NCBI GenBank assembly: GCA_023213395.1 | Contig: CM041465.1 | Location: forward strand, 100,075,741 to 100,139,740 | Length of the DNA: 64,000 bases | Direction of reading: 5' to 3' | From: Cycas panzhihuaensis | Lineage: Eukaryota > Cycadophyta | Shown here: positions 1 to 12,896 of the stretch, one piece after another | How the letters are laid out: each line of letters opens with the position of its first letter | Position numbering within the stretch: the stretch's first letter is position 1 | The notes under the pieces: model-generated | What the model was told of the DNA's origin: nothing | The model's database searches: none | What the model saw: only the letters and a program-made list of their open reading frames with translations | Translations under genes and position numbers: made by a program

Positions 1-1
1 T

Positions 2-1111
2 AACAAGATTACTAAGATCCGTAGCAGGAGTGGGGTGGTGTATGAGGTCGAGGATCAGATTGGTGGTACTGCGATGCAGTACTTTAAGGAGCTATACACA
101 GAGCCAGGCTGCCAGGACCCTGCCCTTAGGGCTGCTCTATTACAATATATCCCGAGTGTGATCACAGAGGACCTTAACAAAAAACTGACAAAACCCTTTA
201 CTCAGGAGGAGGTGGAGAAGGCCGTATTTAAGATGGGTAGGGATAAGGCTCCAGGGCCGGATGGTTTTCCTCCAGGATTTTTCCAAGAATACTGGGAGAT
301 AATCAAGGAGGACCTAATGTTGGTGCTTAATGAATTTTGCTTAAGGCGCACAATTTTGAAGGAGTGGCAAGCCACCTTCTTGGCCTTGATTCCAAAGAAG
401 GAGGGAGTGGAAGTCATGGAAGACTTTAGACCTATTAGCTTGTGTAATATAAAATACAAGATTTTGTCTAAAGTGTTAGCAAACCGCCTAAGGGAGACCT
501 TACCGGATGTTATTTCTCCTAATCAAGATGGTTTTGTGAAAGGTAGACAAATCTCAGACGGCATTATAATTGTCCATGAAACCCTACATTCGACGCTCCA
601 TCGCAAGGATGCAAGCATGATAATTAAAACAGATATGTCTAAAGCCTATGACAGGGTGGCTTGGGACTGTTTGCTGGATTGTCTCGAGGCGTTTGGTTTT
701 GGGGAGGTATGGAGAGATTGGATGAGATGTTGTATATCCAGAGTTTCTTTTTCGGTGTTGATAAATGGCAGGTCGACTCCCTTCTTTAATGGGTCGAGGG
801 GTTTGAGGCAAGGTGATCCCCTCTCCCCCTTCTTATTCATTATCATGGCCGAAATACTAGGCAGGGCTACTCTAGAGGCCCAGCGGTTAGGGAGGCTATC
901 AGGATTGAGAGCTACCTCTAACATAGAAAATATTGTGCTCCATTCGTTTGTAGACGATAACATTTTCTTGTGCAGGGCTTCTCTGGAGGAGGCCAGGGCT
1001 TTAAAAACGGGCCTTCAGGATTATGAAAAGGCTACAAATCAGAAAATTAATTTGGATAAAAGTTCAGCTTTCTTTATCAATACCTTGAGGCAAAGAAAGG
1101 AGAATAAATAG
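2..1111 (+). pseudogene. LINE reverse transcriptase domain (partial, window edge)
   Basis: The RT copies element RNA onto nicked chromosomal DNA by target-primed reverse transcription. The ORF is open from base 2; a GTG at 35 is not a real start but simply lies inside the domain. Visible RT blocks are KAPGPDGFPPGF near residue 71, the RPISLCN block, the QDGFVKGRQISDG block, SKAYDRVAW, the GLRQGDPLSPFLF block, and the catalytic box FVDDNIFL (canonical plant LINE is FADD). The frame ends at two adjacent stops near 1109-1115. Homologous thumb sequence then continues in the next frame, so this is a frameshift and not a natural terminus. Confidence 0.92.
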
Positions 1112-1121
1112 GATTCTGGAG

Positions 1122-2198
1122 ATGGCCAGGGGCTCCCTCCCTGGCTCTTACCTCAGCATGCCTCTATTTGTGGGAAAGATGGGGCAGAATCTGTGGGATC
1201 CAGTAGTGAGCAGATTCAAAAAGAAGCTAGCGGGTTGGAAAGGGGCTCTTCTCAGTTGGGCAGGGAAAATTCAACTTGTGGTGGCTTCCTTGCAGAGTAT
1301 CCCAGTCAATCAAATGACTATTTTCAAGATGCCAAGCAAGGTTATTTCCACTCTGGAGGGAATCATGAAGAGATTTCTTTAGTCGGTCTTAGAAGAAAAA
1401 AGGAGAATCCACCTAGTGTCTTGGGAGAGGGTCTGCAAGCCAAAGTGGGCGGGGGGTCTCAGTGTAAGAAGGTTGGGCTTTTTTAATGAAGCCCTCTTGG
1501 CAAAGACGGGGTGGAGACTCATTAAAGAAGCTGGAGCGGTCTGGGGAAGAATTCTAGTAAGGAAGTACATGGGGGACAACCACTTTTTGTTGGAGGAAGG
1601 GCATTGCTTTGAGGGCTCTCTGATATAGAGGGCCATTAGGTCTGCGAGGTCCCTCCTCCGTGAAGGTATGAGATGGAAATTGAGGGATGGTGAAAGCATA
1701 AAGTTCTGGGAAGACAGATGGTGCGGTCACTCTAAATTAGAGGAGCTACCTAACATTGGTAACATGAAGAGGGAATGCGTAAATCGCTACAGTTCGACAG
1801 TCAAAGATTACTGGGTAGGGTAAGGTAAGGAAAGGAGATGGAGATCTTTTGAGGACCTGTAAAGCCTTGAGGAGGAGATTCAAAGAGTGAGGGAGATATT
1901 AGGAAACCAGTATATTCTGAAGAGGTCTGTGCTAGACACGTTGGTATGGCCCCCCTCGTCTTCGAGTTCATATACGGTTAAAGCCAGTTATAATCTGAGG
2001 ATGAGCAGGGAGGGCTGGGACAGGAACGATATATTAGCTGGGGTTTGGAAGTTAGGAATTCTTCCAAAAATAGCTACTTTCTGGTGGTTATGCCTCCAAA
2101 ATAAATTACTTACCTTGGATAATCTATCGAAAGGGGCATTCATTTGGCTAACAGGTGTATGCTTTGCAAGAGGGACGCTAAAACCCTGGATCACCTAA
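1122..2198 (+). pseudogene. LINE thumb/linker region, frame-shifted, stop-riddled
   Basis: This is the continuation of the LINE ORF2 in frame +3. It carries the typical post-RT segment (YLSMPL, then W-x-G-x-L-L-S-W-A-G-K-x-Q-L), then the plant LINE block with WERVCKPKWAGGLSVRRL, and a segment ending in PKIATFWWLCLQNKLLT. That last part is the start of zf-RVT. Stops lie at about 1380, 1626, 1818 and 1859. Together with the frame change at both ends these show a pseudogene. The segment is non-catalytic and links the RT to the RNase H. Confidence 0.82.
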
Positions 2199-3056
2199 GC
2201 ATTCATTGCCCCTACTCGGTGTGCATATGGAGTAACTTTTGGTTTAGGTTGGGGATAGCCTGGGTTTCATCAAAATCCCTAACAGATCAGTGGACAACAT
2301 GGATTCCCCCTTTCAAAAGCAAAACCCTTATCAGACTCTGGAAGATGATCCTTCTAGTTAGCTCATGGTACATTTGGAAAGAACGAAATAGGAGGATTTT
2401 CGAGGGAAGAGAGAAGGATTGCCTGACCCTGCTAGTGGAGATAAGAAAGGGCATCTCAGAAATGTTAGTTATGCCTAAAGGGGATAGGATACCAGAAAGG
2501 GAAGAAGGCATCATAAAAGAGTGGGGCATTGTCCCCCAGAGGGGAGCTAGGGAGAGGAGCAGGGATGTTAAATGGCATCCTCCAGATATTCAATGGGGAA
2601 AGGTGAATTTTGACGGTGCGGCCAAGGGTAACCCCAGAGAGGCAGGTGGGGGTAGCCTATGTAGGGATCATGGTGGTAACTTGAGATGGGATTTTACAGA
2701 GTATTTAGGAGTCCAATCAAATCAGAAGGCCGAGGTGCAGGCGATGCTGAGAGAGATAACTCTGATGGACGAGGAGGAAACCCAAAAGGTGGTCATAGAG
2801 GGTGACTCAATGTATGTAATAAAATGTTTGAAGGGGGAAGCAGAACTGGGATGGGACAATGCAGATATTTTCAGGGATGTTCAGGATATTTTGAGATCTA
2901 AAGTAGGTGTTCAGATTCAGCATACTTTTAGGGAAGGGAATTGATAGATTGGTACAAACCGGGCATGTTAAACAAAAGAACAAAAGTTTGGAAAGAGGAA
3001 TACCCGGAGGAGTTACTGAGACTGGTCAGGGCTGAAGCACATACAGGGGAGGCAGA
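2144..3056 (+). pseudogene. LINE zf-RVT zinc segment and C-terminal RNase H
   Basis: The open frame 2144-2944 begins with the zinc-binding half of zf-RVT (CMLC, then HLSIHC). It then has a linker and a type I RNase H that would remove RNA from the cDNA hybrid. Three catalytic acidic positions are visible: D in NFDGAAKGNP, E in QKAEVQAM, and D in IEGDS. A stop at 2942-2944 interrupts the last block, HTFREGN. The following DRL block, which carries the final Asp, is found in another frame just downstream, so a small indel destroyed the end of the domain. A C-terminal RNase H is usual in plant L1 elements. Confidence 0.85.
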
Positions 3057-3200
3057 TTGAGGAGGACGGGAGACTTTTATTGGGCTAGACCATGGGCCTG
3101 TCATGGTCATATTTGCTAAGCCGGCTGGTTTGATGTACAGAGTTTGGGGACCTAGTTAAAACCCCTATAATATCATTTTTTACCATATCAAAAAAAAAAT

Positions 3201-3419
3201 TATATGGTAGTTCACTAATACAAATAGACTTATCACTATTTGGACTAAACATAAAAGTGAATATGAAAAACTAGATACTAGTTAAGTAGCCCTTTTAGAA
3301 TAAATTTTATATGATTTAAAGTATGAAGTTTTCAACACTCAAAGAATTTCTATTTGTCTATAGTCAATTAACACTAAACTTGGTAACTGCATTAAAATAA
3401 TCCTTAAAGAAAAAGACAT
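3201..3419. other. AT-rich spacer between LINE and element A
   Basis: About 220 bases of AT-rich sequence with no ORF and no recognisable repeat. It is probably older flanking DNA into which element A inserted. The five bases before A's 5' LTR (3415-3419, gacat) would be A's target-site duplication, but the partner copy lies beyond the window. Confidence 0.5.
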
Positions 3420-5553
3420 TATTTCACCAAAACTTGGCATCTTTAGTTGTGTTTAGATTATGTTGGTAAATTGATATATATTATAAGGTTTTATTGACGA
3501 TGATTCATATATGTTGATTGTATTTGATGGATTGGGCCTTATTTTGTTGAAATGATACATGACTTTTGATTGATGAAATGTAATGAATGATGATAGGGCT
3601 TGTATTCCTATCATTCCATCGATAACGTAAATTATGGCAATAGAGTTTTCTTTATGGCTAACTTAACCCCATACTTCCTTCAAAGTTTATTATTGTCTTT
3701 TAACTTATTTGATATTTCACCCACATTTTTGTCATTTATCACTTTTTGCATTTGTACTTAATGTACTTCACCTCATTTTAGGCTTATTTATTCTCTATTA
3801 AACTCTTTTTATGATTAAATGCTCAATATACATTAATTTTTACCATTTTTTTATTAAACTCTCACTTTACTAAAATTGCATTTTTCATCCTATCAAAAAT
3901 GCAACCAATCACATTTCTAGAATAAAATCACGTTTTTGGTAGGTGAAAAGCATGAGTAATCAAAATTTTCACTGTCATATAATAGAAAATTAGGTCAACA
4001 TGCCAAAATTTTGCATGATGTCACCTAGATTTTATGGGATTTAGTTCTTTCAATGCCCATAAGTATTTAGAGAGTCATTATTGATTGGAATTGAGGGAGA
4101 AGAAGTGATTTTGGATTTAGTGTTGTGAGATTTTGTCAATTTTTTAAGAATTCTTGAGGACTACAACTGTGACTTTGAAGACTTAATTTTTTGAAGTCTA
4201 TTGGGTAAAATCTTGAAGAAGCTTTATTGTTGTGTCATTGTTATTTGGTTGTTGATGATCTGAGCTTTCATCTTCTTAAATCTTCATCAATTTTTTATTT
4301 CAAACTTCTCTTGATTTGGTAAGACCTTTCCTATTGGGTTTCAAACTTCTTTTATGGTATTTTGAAGGCAATTTTAGCTTAGAATCATTTCTTTTTATCA
4401 GTTGATTGTTGTTGTACTCTCATTTAGACTTTGGATGCTGAAAAATATGCTGAAAGATTCACCCTTTGTGGGGTTACTTAAGGATAGACTAGGGTGGGGC
4501 ATGGTCATCTCTCCACCATACATCTAGCTACTCCTTCCCACTCTCTCATAGCAACCTATATTTCAGTTGGATTGTTATTCTTATTTGGCATTGTTTAGCT
4601 CTAGTCTGGGCTATTTGGATTGTTGATGCTTCCTTATTTGCTCTTGTTTTGAAAGAAAGTATGCAAAAAAGTTAGTCAAGTGAAAAGAAAACTACCATTC
4701 TGAAGTTCCTTTTACAATAGGAAAGGAATATTTGTCTTACATCTATCATTGTATGCACTTTTATTTTCAAGTTAGCTCTTGTATCTTGAGAATAAAAAGT
4801 TGATGGTGTTGTTTGATTAAAGTATCTCTGATTTTTAGTTTTACATTGGGTTCAAGGATTCCTTTTGGAGCTCCTACTACTCCAATTACGATAGAACAGT
4901 TGGTGGTTAATCTTGCATGGACTATTGTTCAGATTTATGACTTATATATCATTTCATAGATCTAAAATTTATTAGAAAGCAATAGTAGTTTCCTTTAAGA
5001 ATCTCTCTTTTTATGCATTATTTCATCACTTTGAAAAGGGAAATTGGTTGCATGCATTAAAAATTAGAACATCTTGTTTAGTTTTTCATGTTGATTAATC
5101 TCTTTTAAAAGAAATTTGCATAAAATCTTATGGTTACTTTCAGATTTTGAATAGTATCATTTCTTTTAAAGTAAAGTGTGCATGTAGGAAAGATACCTCA
5201 TATAGTTGCATGTGCATTATTTTATTTTGGAAAAAATAAAAAATAAAATAACAACAACAACAAAAAGGACTTGCATGTATAGTTTCTAGTTCATTTGCTT
5301 TTTCTTTTATAAAACAAAAGAAAAAGACACAAAAAAACAATGCAAAAAAATTGACCATCCACACCTTAGTTGTACCCATTCTTACTTAGGTAGATGACAC
5401 TACTAGGCGAAGACTCATCCTTAAGAGTTAGGTAAAGATGGTCCTTTAGGTCTTCCTGAACTTCATCTTAGATCTTACTAAAGCCCCAGACCATCTTTCT
5501 AGTAGCCTTGCTAAGGATCCAACGCAAGAACCCCCTAGAACACCACTATATTT
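3420..5553 (+). repeat. Element A 5' LTR
   Basis: A direct repeat of 21638-23982. It begins TATTTCACC (TG mutated to TA; the 3' copy begins TGTTTCATC) and ends just before the primer-binding-like site at 5555. Relative to the 3' LTR it lacks about 290 bases near 5352 (corresponding to 23560-23850). It holds poly-A and AT-rich stretches and no real ORF. Confidence 0.8.
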
Positions 5554-5554
5554 T

Positions 5555-5572
5555 TGGTGACCATACTAGGGA
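5555..5572 (+). other. Element A primer-binding-like site
   Basis: TGGTGACCATACTAGGGA aligns with TGGCAACCATACTGGGGA next to element B's 5' LTR. Both look like decayed forms of the gypsy primer site TGGCGCCGTTGCCGGGGA, which pairs with the 3' end of tRNA-Asp. It fixes the right end of A's 5' LTR near 5553. Confidence 0.6.
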
Positions 5573-6711
5573 TAAACTGTGAGAAACCATCTTTCTAGAA
5601 ACCTTGCTAGGGAGTCATTATTTACCTTTAAGTAAAGCTATGGAAAGAACAATACCTACACCTAAGTGCTCATTGAGACTTCAACGCCTCCCGTATGATT
5701 CTCAAATGTGCCCATTACACTTTGGTCATGATGTTTCATCATCATATATCGAATCCTTAGAATTTCAAGCACATGATACATATGTATATCCTTATAAAGA
5801 TTTAGTACAATTAAACAACATACCTATGCAGTAGTGATATCTAGATATTTTGTAGTATCTTGGTGATCCTCCCTTTCTAGATCCTTCTTTCCTATAGGGA
5901 GATCCACCTTCTACCTGATTGCATCCATCTTTTTCTAAGCTAATTCTTACTAGTATCCCTACTCCAATATGCATGCCTGGTTATCATTGTTCATTCCAAC
6001 CAAAGACTCATACTGTATCATCTTTACTACAATATGTTTAGACTAATCCCTTAGCTGAAGACTATAAGTCAGTTGAGGTAGACCCTCCACCTGAAACCAT
6101 GCAGTCCCCTCACCCTTCTCATCCTCCTTAACCAAGACCTATTTCACATCCTCATTCTCCACTTATGGAGGAAGTTGATGATCACAAATCAACTCATTCT
6201 CAACCTCATCAATCTTCTCCTAGGTAGTAGACCCAAGTTCTTTCTTCCCACTCCATACCTCTTAGTTATAGAGGTGATACCACTACTGTTATTTATGGCA
6301 TTCTTAGCACCATGCACATACCCACTTCCAGTCAAGTGGTTATGGCTTCACCTAGTTTATGACTAATTCGATCTTATTCTACTAGGATTACCTCTTCATA
6401 CCCTATTTCTTCTACCACTCAGGTACCCCTTCATGTATCATACACCATTGGGTCTTATGGTGTTAGGCTTTTCCCCTTATCACCTTGAGCGTCTAATATG
6501 ATTTCCTTATCACAACATGTTTCTCATACTCAATTACCACATCCATATGATTTAGCAGGGTAATCACAATTGTTGGGGACTTCTAAGCCTATTTCTTCCT
6601 CATATATTCTTAGGCTTATCCCTCAACCTAATCATTTTTATACCTTTAATTCAAGTTTCTCACAAAACCTCACACATCAAACTAATTCTGTGATTAACCT
6701 CGTAACATGGT
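5573..6711 (+). pseudogene. Element A leader and decayed gag N-terminal region
   Basis: There is no continuous ORF. Short frames (for example 5604-5834) are Pro/Ser/Tyr-rich and sit where element B encodes its 300-residue proline-rich gag N-terminus. I infer they are its remains, but there is no clear residue-level match. A copy of the LTR-end motif CCATCTTTCTAG recurs at about 5589. Confidence 0.4.
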
Positions 6712-7720
6712 TTGTTTCTCCTTCTACCCTTCCACTTCATGATGTTTAACAATATTTCAATCATAACAACCTATGCATTTATCTATTCTTCATCTGTCAT
6801 CCTTACCTTAACATCCTACTATGTTGAGGCCAAGGAGGCCCTTCTTATAGACTATATGAAGTCTCCCTTCCCGCTTAAGGTTTTGTTGTTTCCTATGCCC
6901 GCATTCCTTCCTGAATTACCTAAATTTTTAGCTGACTCTTCTCAAGACCTTGCCTCCCATATATAAGAATTTGTGCTCACTTGCATGGATTTTATGCCAT
7001 ATGATCATGTTATAATGTGTCTTTTACCTAAATCGCTTCAAGGTGATGCCTTGAAGTGGTTTTATCATCTTCCTTCAACTTTGATTCTCCCATTTCAACA
7101 ACTAGCTGACTCCTTTATCAACTATTTTGATGTAGCAAGACCATTTGAGTCAGGCACTAAATCCTTGCTAATAATTAAACAAAATAATGATGAAACTTCA
7201 AGAGATTTTATTAGGAGATTTCAAGATCAAGTTCATTCTTTCCATTCATATCTTAATCTTAGTTTATTGTTTGATCTATTTACTAATGTGTTGAGGCCCA
7301 TGTGCATTTGGAAGTCTTAAAACTTGGCCCTCAAATATATGAAGAAGAATTTGACTATTGTTTGGCTTTAGAGATATTTGAAATACAAGTAGGCATTAAT
7401 AAGATTAGGAAACCAATGCCTTCTAAAGATTCAGTTCATCCTACGAAGGCCACCCATCCTGAGTCTACATACGATCATCGTACTTCTTCAATTAGATCAC
7501 TTGAGCATGCAATCAACACTAAGTTACATGCTAATTGTCCATCTCCTGCTTAATCCTCACAAGAGACCAAAGTCATCCACTTAACTGAGGTGAGGAAGAA
7601 GTAAGCTCATCCCCCACCTCCTCCTTCATTTAGAAAGATAAAATGGTGCTCCTATCATTAGACTTATGCACATGATAGAAGTGAGTGCCAAACTATTCAA
7701 AATGTAGTACATAACAAAAA
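6712..7720 (+). pseudogene. Element A gag (capsid and knuckle), degenerate
   Basis: Gag packages the element RNA in cytoplasmic particles. Frames 6712-6966, 6973-7320 and 7302-7553 together match element B's capsid block. Shared segments are SLQGDALKWFY, NYFDVARPFES and the RDF-RRF block. Near 7645-7690 lies the knuckle CSYH-x4-H-x4-C, the C-x2-H-x4-H-x4-C form typical of the Tat/Athila branch and not the usual CCHC. Stops and at least two frame changes interrupt it. Confidence 0.8.
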
Positions 7721-7927
7721 CACTCAATTGAACCATTCTTCCAAGTCATCACAAGACCAAATGATCCATAAGGATCCATTGCCTCAACATAATAAGAAAA
7801 CTAGTAAAAAAGATAAAGGCAAAGGGAAGCAAATATAAGATGATGAAGACCAATCTTCATGCTTTAATTCATCAAAGAAGACTACCACTCTCGTAAATAT
7901 TCAAGTAAGAAGAAACACCAATCAACC

Positions 7928-8640
7928 TCATCTACCTTCCAAAGGTGGGGATACCAAGAGAACCATTAACATGGTGGAGACTTCAAAGAGTATAGGTCCA
8001 TCTAAATCATATGATGATTTGATGGTGAGGAATCCCAACTCTTTCCCTCCAGTACCCCCTAGTCCCATTAGGTTTAGGTCCATTTCTTCTAGTTTAAAAG
8101 ATAGATTTTTCTCTTTGGTAGAAGAATTAAAAACTATTCCTGTAGGCATATTAGTTGTTCATTTTCTCAAGTGTTGCCCTATGCAATTCTAACTTTTATT
8201 TGATGCATTGGGAGTTCCTGTGGTAGCTTCTTCACCCACTTCTATCCTTTCCTTTGACCTTGCTAACTTTCCTAGTCATTCTACCCATGTACCAAATGAT
8301 ATTCCACTATTTTACATTGAGATCATTAAGAATGATATCAATATCAAGCAGGTTATCACCAATGAAGGATCATCTATCAATGTAATCCCCCCTTATCTTG
8401 TCGATAATTTAGAAATTTCTATCTTTGATCTATGTGAATGGATCTGCCAAGGATATGACAAGAATCAAAAGGTGCCCTTGGGTCAAGTTATTGTTCCCCT
8501 CACTTTGGAAGATAAGACAGTATTTACTAACCTTACTATCATTAACTTGGATTTAGAATACAATATCCTCTTTGGTAGACCATGGATTACCTAAATGGTA
8601 GTATTTTATTCATCCTCTTTTGGTAAACTCAGGTTCATCC
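7928..8640 (+). pseudogene. Element A aspartic protease region
   Basis: The protease would cleave the Gag-Pol polyprotein. The frame 8208-8594 contains the active-site region as NEGSSINVIP, where a D-x-G-S-S form is expected. It also has PLTLEDKT and the C-terminal flap-side block NILFGRPWI, both matching elements B and C. The catalytic Asp is Asn here, so the copy is inactive. The upstream frame 7971-8192 is the linker after gag. Confidence 0.75.
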
Positions 8641-9482
8641 ATGAAGAAGAACTTAAGATCGTCAAATAAAAGCCTAAACCTATTAAACAATTGGTTCCTC
8701 TCATTGAGAATTTTATGGAATCTAGTGAATCCTCCCACTCTATGGAATATTTTTTCCATTCACTTGGTTTAGGGCAGTACTTTACTATTAAAGCTCCTTC
8801 AATTCACCTAGAAGTAAAGGATGTGGACTTAGTTGAAGTTGTTCTTTTATCATCAGGTTCCATTTCTGTTCTTATTCCTTCATATTTTACTGATTCCCTT
8901 TCAGTTCCTTCTTCTTCTATCGTAGAGGAAGAAATGGCTTCTCATTCTATCATACCTTATCAAGGTCCATCCACAAGTAGCTTTGTTGATATAAATCTTA
9001 TTCATACTTGTTTTACATAGGTTTTGTGTTTGCCCTCAAGGGCAAACTCAGTGGTTCCTTCCTTGACCACTCATCTAGAAACTACTTCCTTAAGTATCAT
9101 TGTGCATAATTCATGTATTGTTGCTTCCCCATCTTTCTCTCATTCCTTTTTCTTTAAGACATAATTGAATTGGCATATGAAGAAGATGTTGTTGCATTAA
9201 CACCCAAATCTAGTATTAGATAATAAAGATACTAGGTTACTTGATATAGGTCAAGCTAGATTTGGAACCTCCACTATAGTACAAACAGTTAATTTCATTT
9301 CTACTCTCTCTTTACTTTCCTATCCTCATGTGGACCATCATGTATCTTTGCTTGTCTTGATATCCACATCCCACCTTGATTATAATATGTATAATCAAGA
9401 GTTTATTTAAGCTTTTTCTTCAATTTTAGAATTCATCGATAAGCCTATCCTCTTCTCTCAAGTTTCATCAATCATAGAGTTT
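8641..9482 (+). other. Element A protease-RT linker
   Basis: Degenerate coding sequence. The frame 8691-9020 and neighbouring short frames correspond in position to element B's linker (37265-37700), which has no known domain. Many stops. Confidence 0.5.
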
Positions 9483-11110
9483 GTGCCCACTCTAAACTCT
9501 TTGGTTGGTCCTCTTCCATCTTCTATTTCTCAATCTAAGAACCTTCACCTCATTAACCTCTTTTACCTTGATCATTTTGAGAACGATGAAGTGATTATTA
9601 AGCATTTAGTAGGTTCATCTCTTGGCTTTCCTCATGGACATCATGAGTTAGGATTTTCTAAGTCATAATTGATCACTCTTAACCCTAAGAGTCTATCTCA
9701 ATTGAACCTACTCCTCCTCATTTTGAAGAAGGGAATGCAATGCTTATTAGAATAAACCATCGATGTAGATTTAGAAATAAAGGATACCCCTAGAATTATC
9801 AAATTAGGAGTTAGTTATACTCCCCAAGAGATCGCCTAGTTTAAGGATCTCTTTCATGAGTTCCACTTAGTTTTTGTGTGGGACTACAAAGATATGCAAG
9901 GCCTTGACTTATGAATAGTTGAACATAACATTACCATTATTCCTGGCATAAAACCTAAATGACAAAAGCAATGTCTTATCCATCTACATCTCTCTCTTAG
10001 TATTAAGTAAGAAGTAGAGATGTTATTGGCAATTAGATTCATTAAGAGTGTTGATTACTCCCAATGGGTCTCTAACATAGTTCCTATAGCAAAGAAGAAT
10101 GGTATGATTTAGATTTGCATAGACTTTTATAATATTAATGATTGCATATCCCAAAGATAGTTTTTCTCTTCCCTTCCTTGATCAGATTTAGGACTAGACA
10201 ACTAGTTTTGAGATAATGTCTCTTATAGATGGAATTTTAAGATATAATCAGATCTCTATTATACCTCGTAACCACCATAAGACTGCTTTTACCACTCCTT
10301 AGAGCACCTTCATTTATAAAGTCATGCCTTTCAGATTAAAGAATGCTAGTGCGACATATTAAAGGGCTATGGTTTATATCTTCCATGACCTAATTGGTAA
10401 TATCATTTCCATTTATTTAAATGATATGTCCACCCTTTCACACAAAAGAACTGATCATTTGCATGATCTCAGAACCATTTTTGAAATGTGTAAAAAGTAT
10501 CACTTGTGTTTAAATATTATTTCTTAAGATGGGATTAGAATTGATCCCAAGAAGATTGAGGCTATTATCCAAATGCCTCCTCCTAAGACCCAAAAATAGA
10601 TTAAGTCTTTTCTGGGTAGCCTTGATTTTCTAAGACATTTCATTGTGAAATTTGCCTTAGATGCTAAGCTTATCACTAATCTATTGAGAAAAGATATTGA
10701 ATTACAATGGACTCCTCAAATTCAAGAGTCCTTTGATAGGCTGAAGTGAACCTTGGTTTATGGACCAGTTCTTGCTCTACCTAGGTTTGATAAGCCTTTC
10801 ATCTTATACACTTCAGCTACCGAGGAGTCACTAGTGGTCTTGTTAGTGCCAGAAGATGATTTTGGTAAACAGAGAGCTACATATTTCATTAGTAGGACCT
10901 TCATGGCAAACTAGCTTCATTATCCTTTTCCTAAGAAAGAATGTCTTGCCTTAGTTTTTACTACTAAGAAGCTTTGCCACTACCTCCTTGGAAATAAGGT
11001 CCACCATATTATCCAATCTGATCCCATAAGGTATTTACTTACTAAGTCTAACCTTAATGGCTGACTAGGTAAGTGGTCCTTATTACTTTAGGGATTTGAT
11101 TTATAAGTAA
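9483..11110 (+). pseudogene. Element A reverse transcriptase and RNase H, many stops
   Basis: This matches element B's RT-RNase H in order. First comes a pre-RT segment (LDHFENDEV, near 9570-9610), then the RT block with YSQWVSNIVPIAKKNG at about 10055-10100. The catalytic box reads YLND, where element B has FMDD (near 10412-10430). The connection and the canonical RNase H begin near 10790 with ILYTSATEESL. More than ten stops occur in this stretch. The first catalytic Asp of the canonical RNase H is replaced by Ser in LYTS, as in elements B and C. Confidence 0.82.
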
Positions 11111-11132
11111 TTAATAAAAGTCTAAGAAAGAT

Positions 11133-12311
11133 ATGGTTGTCCTAGAGATCATGGTTGATGCCCCTCTTCCAAATCATGCTTGCCAACCTGTTGATGATTC
11201 CCTCCCAAATGAACATATCTTCCATATCCAAGGCATTCCTTTTGATGATCCATGGTATGGGGAGATTAGATCATATCTTCACAATCAATATTTTCCTTCT
11301 CTTACCACTTTAAAGAAGAGAAGATGAATTTGTGATACTGCTAGACAATACCTTTTGTTTGATGATACCCTATATAAGCATTATTTTGATGCAGTCCTAC
11401 TGAGGTGCCTTTCACCTGATGAATCCTTAGTTGCTTTGATAGAGTCTCATTAGGGTATATATGGTGGGCACTTTAGAGGTCAATCGATAGCCTAATTCAT
11501 TCTTTGTATAGGTTATTATTGGCCTACCTTATTTAAGGATGCCCACTCCTACATCTAAAGATACTAGCAATGCCAGTTCCATGCAACTTTAATTTATCAA
11601 CCTATGCAAGAAATGAAATTGGTAGTCTCAACTTGGCCATTCTCCCAATGGGGTCTCAGCCTCATTGGATAAATCTTTCCAACATCTTTAAATGGGCATA
11701 AATTCATTCTAACTACAACCAAATACTTTACAAAGTAGAGTGAAGCTATCACATTGATCTCTGCTACTAGAAAGATTATGGCTACTTTCATATTCCAGTA
11801 TATTATTTGTAGATTTGGGATACCGAATGTTATCATTACTAACAATGGAACTTCATTTTATAATCCCTATATCAGTGAACTATGTAGCAAGTTTTGTATT
11901 ACCCATAGAATATCTGCCCTATACCATCCTCAGGTGAATGACTAGGTGGAAGCATTTAACAAAATCTTAGCTAAGATTCTAGCTAAGACTATTGGCACTT
12001 CTCATAGGGATTGTCACTCTCAGTTATTTCTAGCATTATGGGCCTATAGGACTACCATTAGAAATACTACAGGTATGACACCATTCTCCTTTGCTTATGG
12101 TGTCAAAGTTGTTTTACTGTTAGAGGCTGAAATTCCTTCTCTACATGTCTCATTGAAGGAATTTACTAATGAACAGTTCCAAAGGGAAGCTTGCCTTTTA
12201 AAGCTAGAAAAGTTAGATGAGACTCATTTGCAAGCTTTGTAGAATAATCTCATATCTAAAGCTAGAGTCCAAGTTGTACATGATAGATAACTTAAGCCTA
12301 AAGAATTTAAT
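11133..12311 (+). pseudogene. Element A integrase, 5' part (split by a nested relic)
   Basis: Integrase inserts the cDNA. The zinc-binding HHCC region lies around 11400-11580. The catalytic core runs in frames 11754-11945 and 11946-12242, with NNGTSF at the second Asp position (D changed to N) and VEAFNKIL containing the Glu. The C-terminal domain starts at about 12240 and is interrupted at 12311. It resumes at 15615, so the two halves are separated exactly by a 3.3-kb relic with matching TTAAT duplications. Confidence 0.85.
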
Positions 12312-12894
12312 TGTAGCATTCCAAAATCTAGTCAAAACTATGCCATGTAACCATTCAAATTAAAGGCCTCTGAACAAGGATTCCAATGGTTCAGACGAAA
12401 GTCAATTCTGACATCTCAATCAAAAGTTATGGCCATTTAAAGTTACCCTGCCAGTTTTTGAAGAAGTTCTAGCTGACTTATATTTGAGCAGTTTTAAGAA
12501 GAATATTACCTAATCTAGCTGACTTCTATTACTATCCTTTAGCCACCTATTTAAGGAGGATTTTTGGCCTCATTTCATCATCATCGAAGGTTCTTTGGCC
12601 ACGTATTTTTGGTTCTAGGGTTGCAATTAGCTTGCCCATTTGGGTGCTGCAGTTTGGAGGGTTCCTTGCCTCGAAGAGGGAAGCTCACGTCTTCAAGAAA
12701 GACAGGTACTTTGTTGAACTTTTGCTCTATTTTGGTATTATTTGATAATAAAGACTATTATTTACTTTTGTGGATTCTATAATTCTTGTTCATTCTTCAT
12801 TTTTCTTGTTAAATAGCATCTAGTTATTGTTTTTGTGGATTATTACTTGTATTTTTAAGGAAAATTACTATAAAAGTAGAATTAGATCGCTACA
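12312..12894 (+). repeat. Nested relic 5' LTR
   Basis: 583 bases, TGTAGC...GCTACA. It holds a TATTTAAGG promoter-like box near 12548 and an AATAAAG polyadenylation-like signal near 12749. It pairs with 15033-15614. Confidence 0.92.
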
Positions 12895-12896
12895 AG

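Larger units (their letters stand above)
1..3200 (+). mobile_element. Decayed L1-type plant LINE, 3' portion
   Basis: This is a non-LTR retrotransposon whose second ORF reads reverse transcriptase, thumb/linker, zf-RVT zinc-binding segment and a C-terminal RNase H. The left edge lies inside the RT N-terminus and the frame is open to base 2, so the endonuclease and ORF1 are presumably outside the window. The 3' end is placed at an A run (3190-3199). That run is flanked by the 8-bp inverted repeat TACCATAT/ATATGGTA (3181-3188, 3202-3209). The frame moves from +2 to +3 near 1110 and back to +2 near 2150-2200, with several in-frame stops in between, so the copy is dead. No target-site duplication can be checked because the 5' end is missing. 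It lies outside the nested gypsy stack. Confidence 0.9.
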
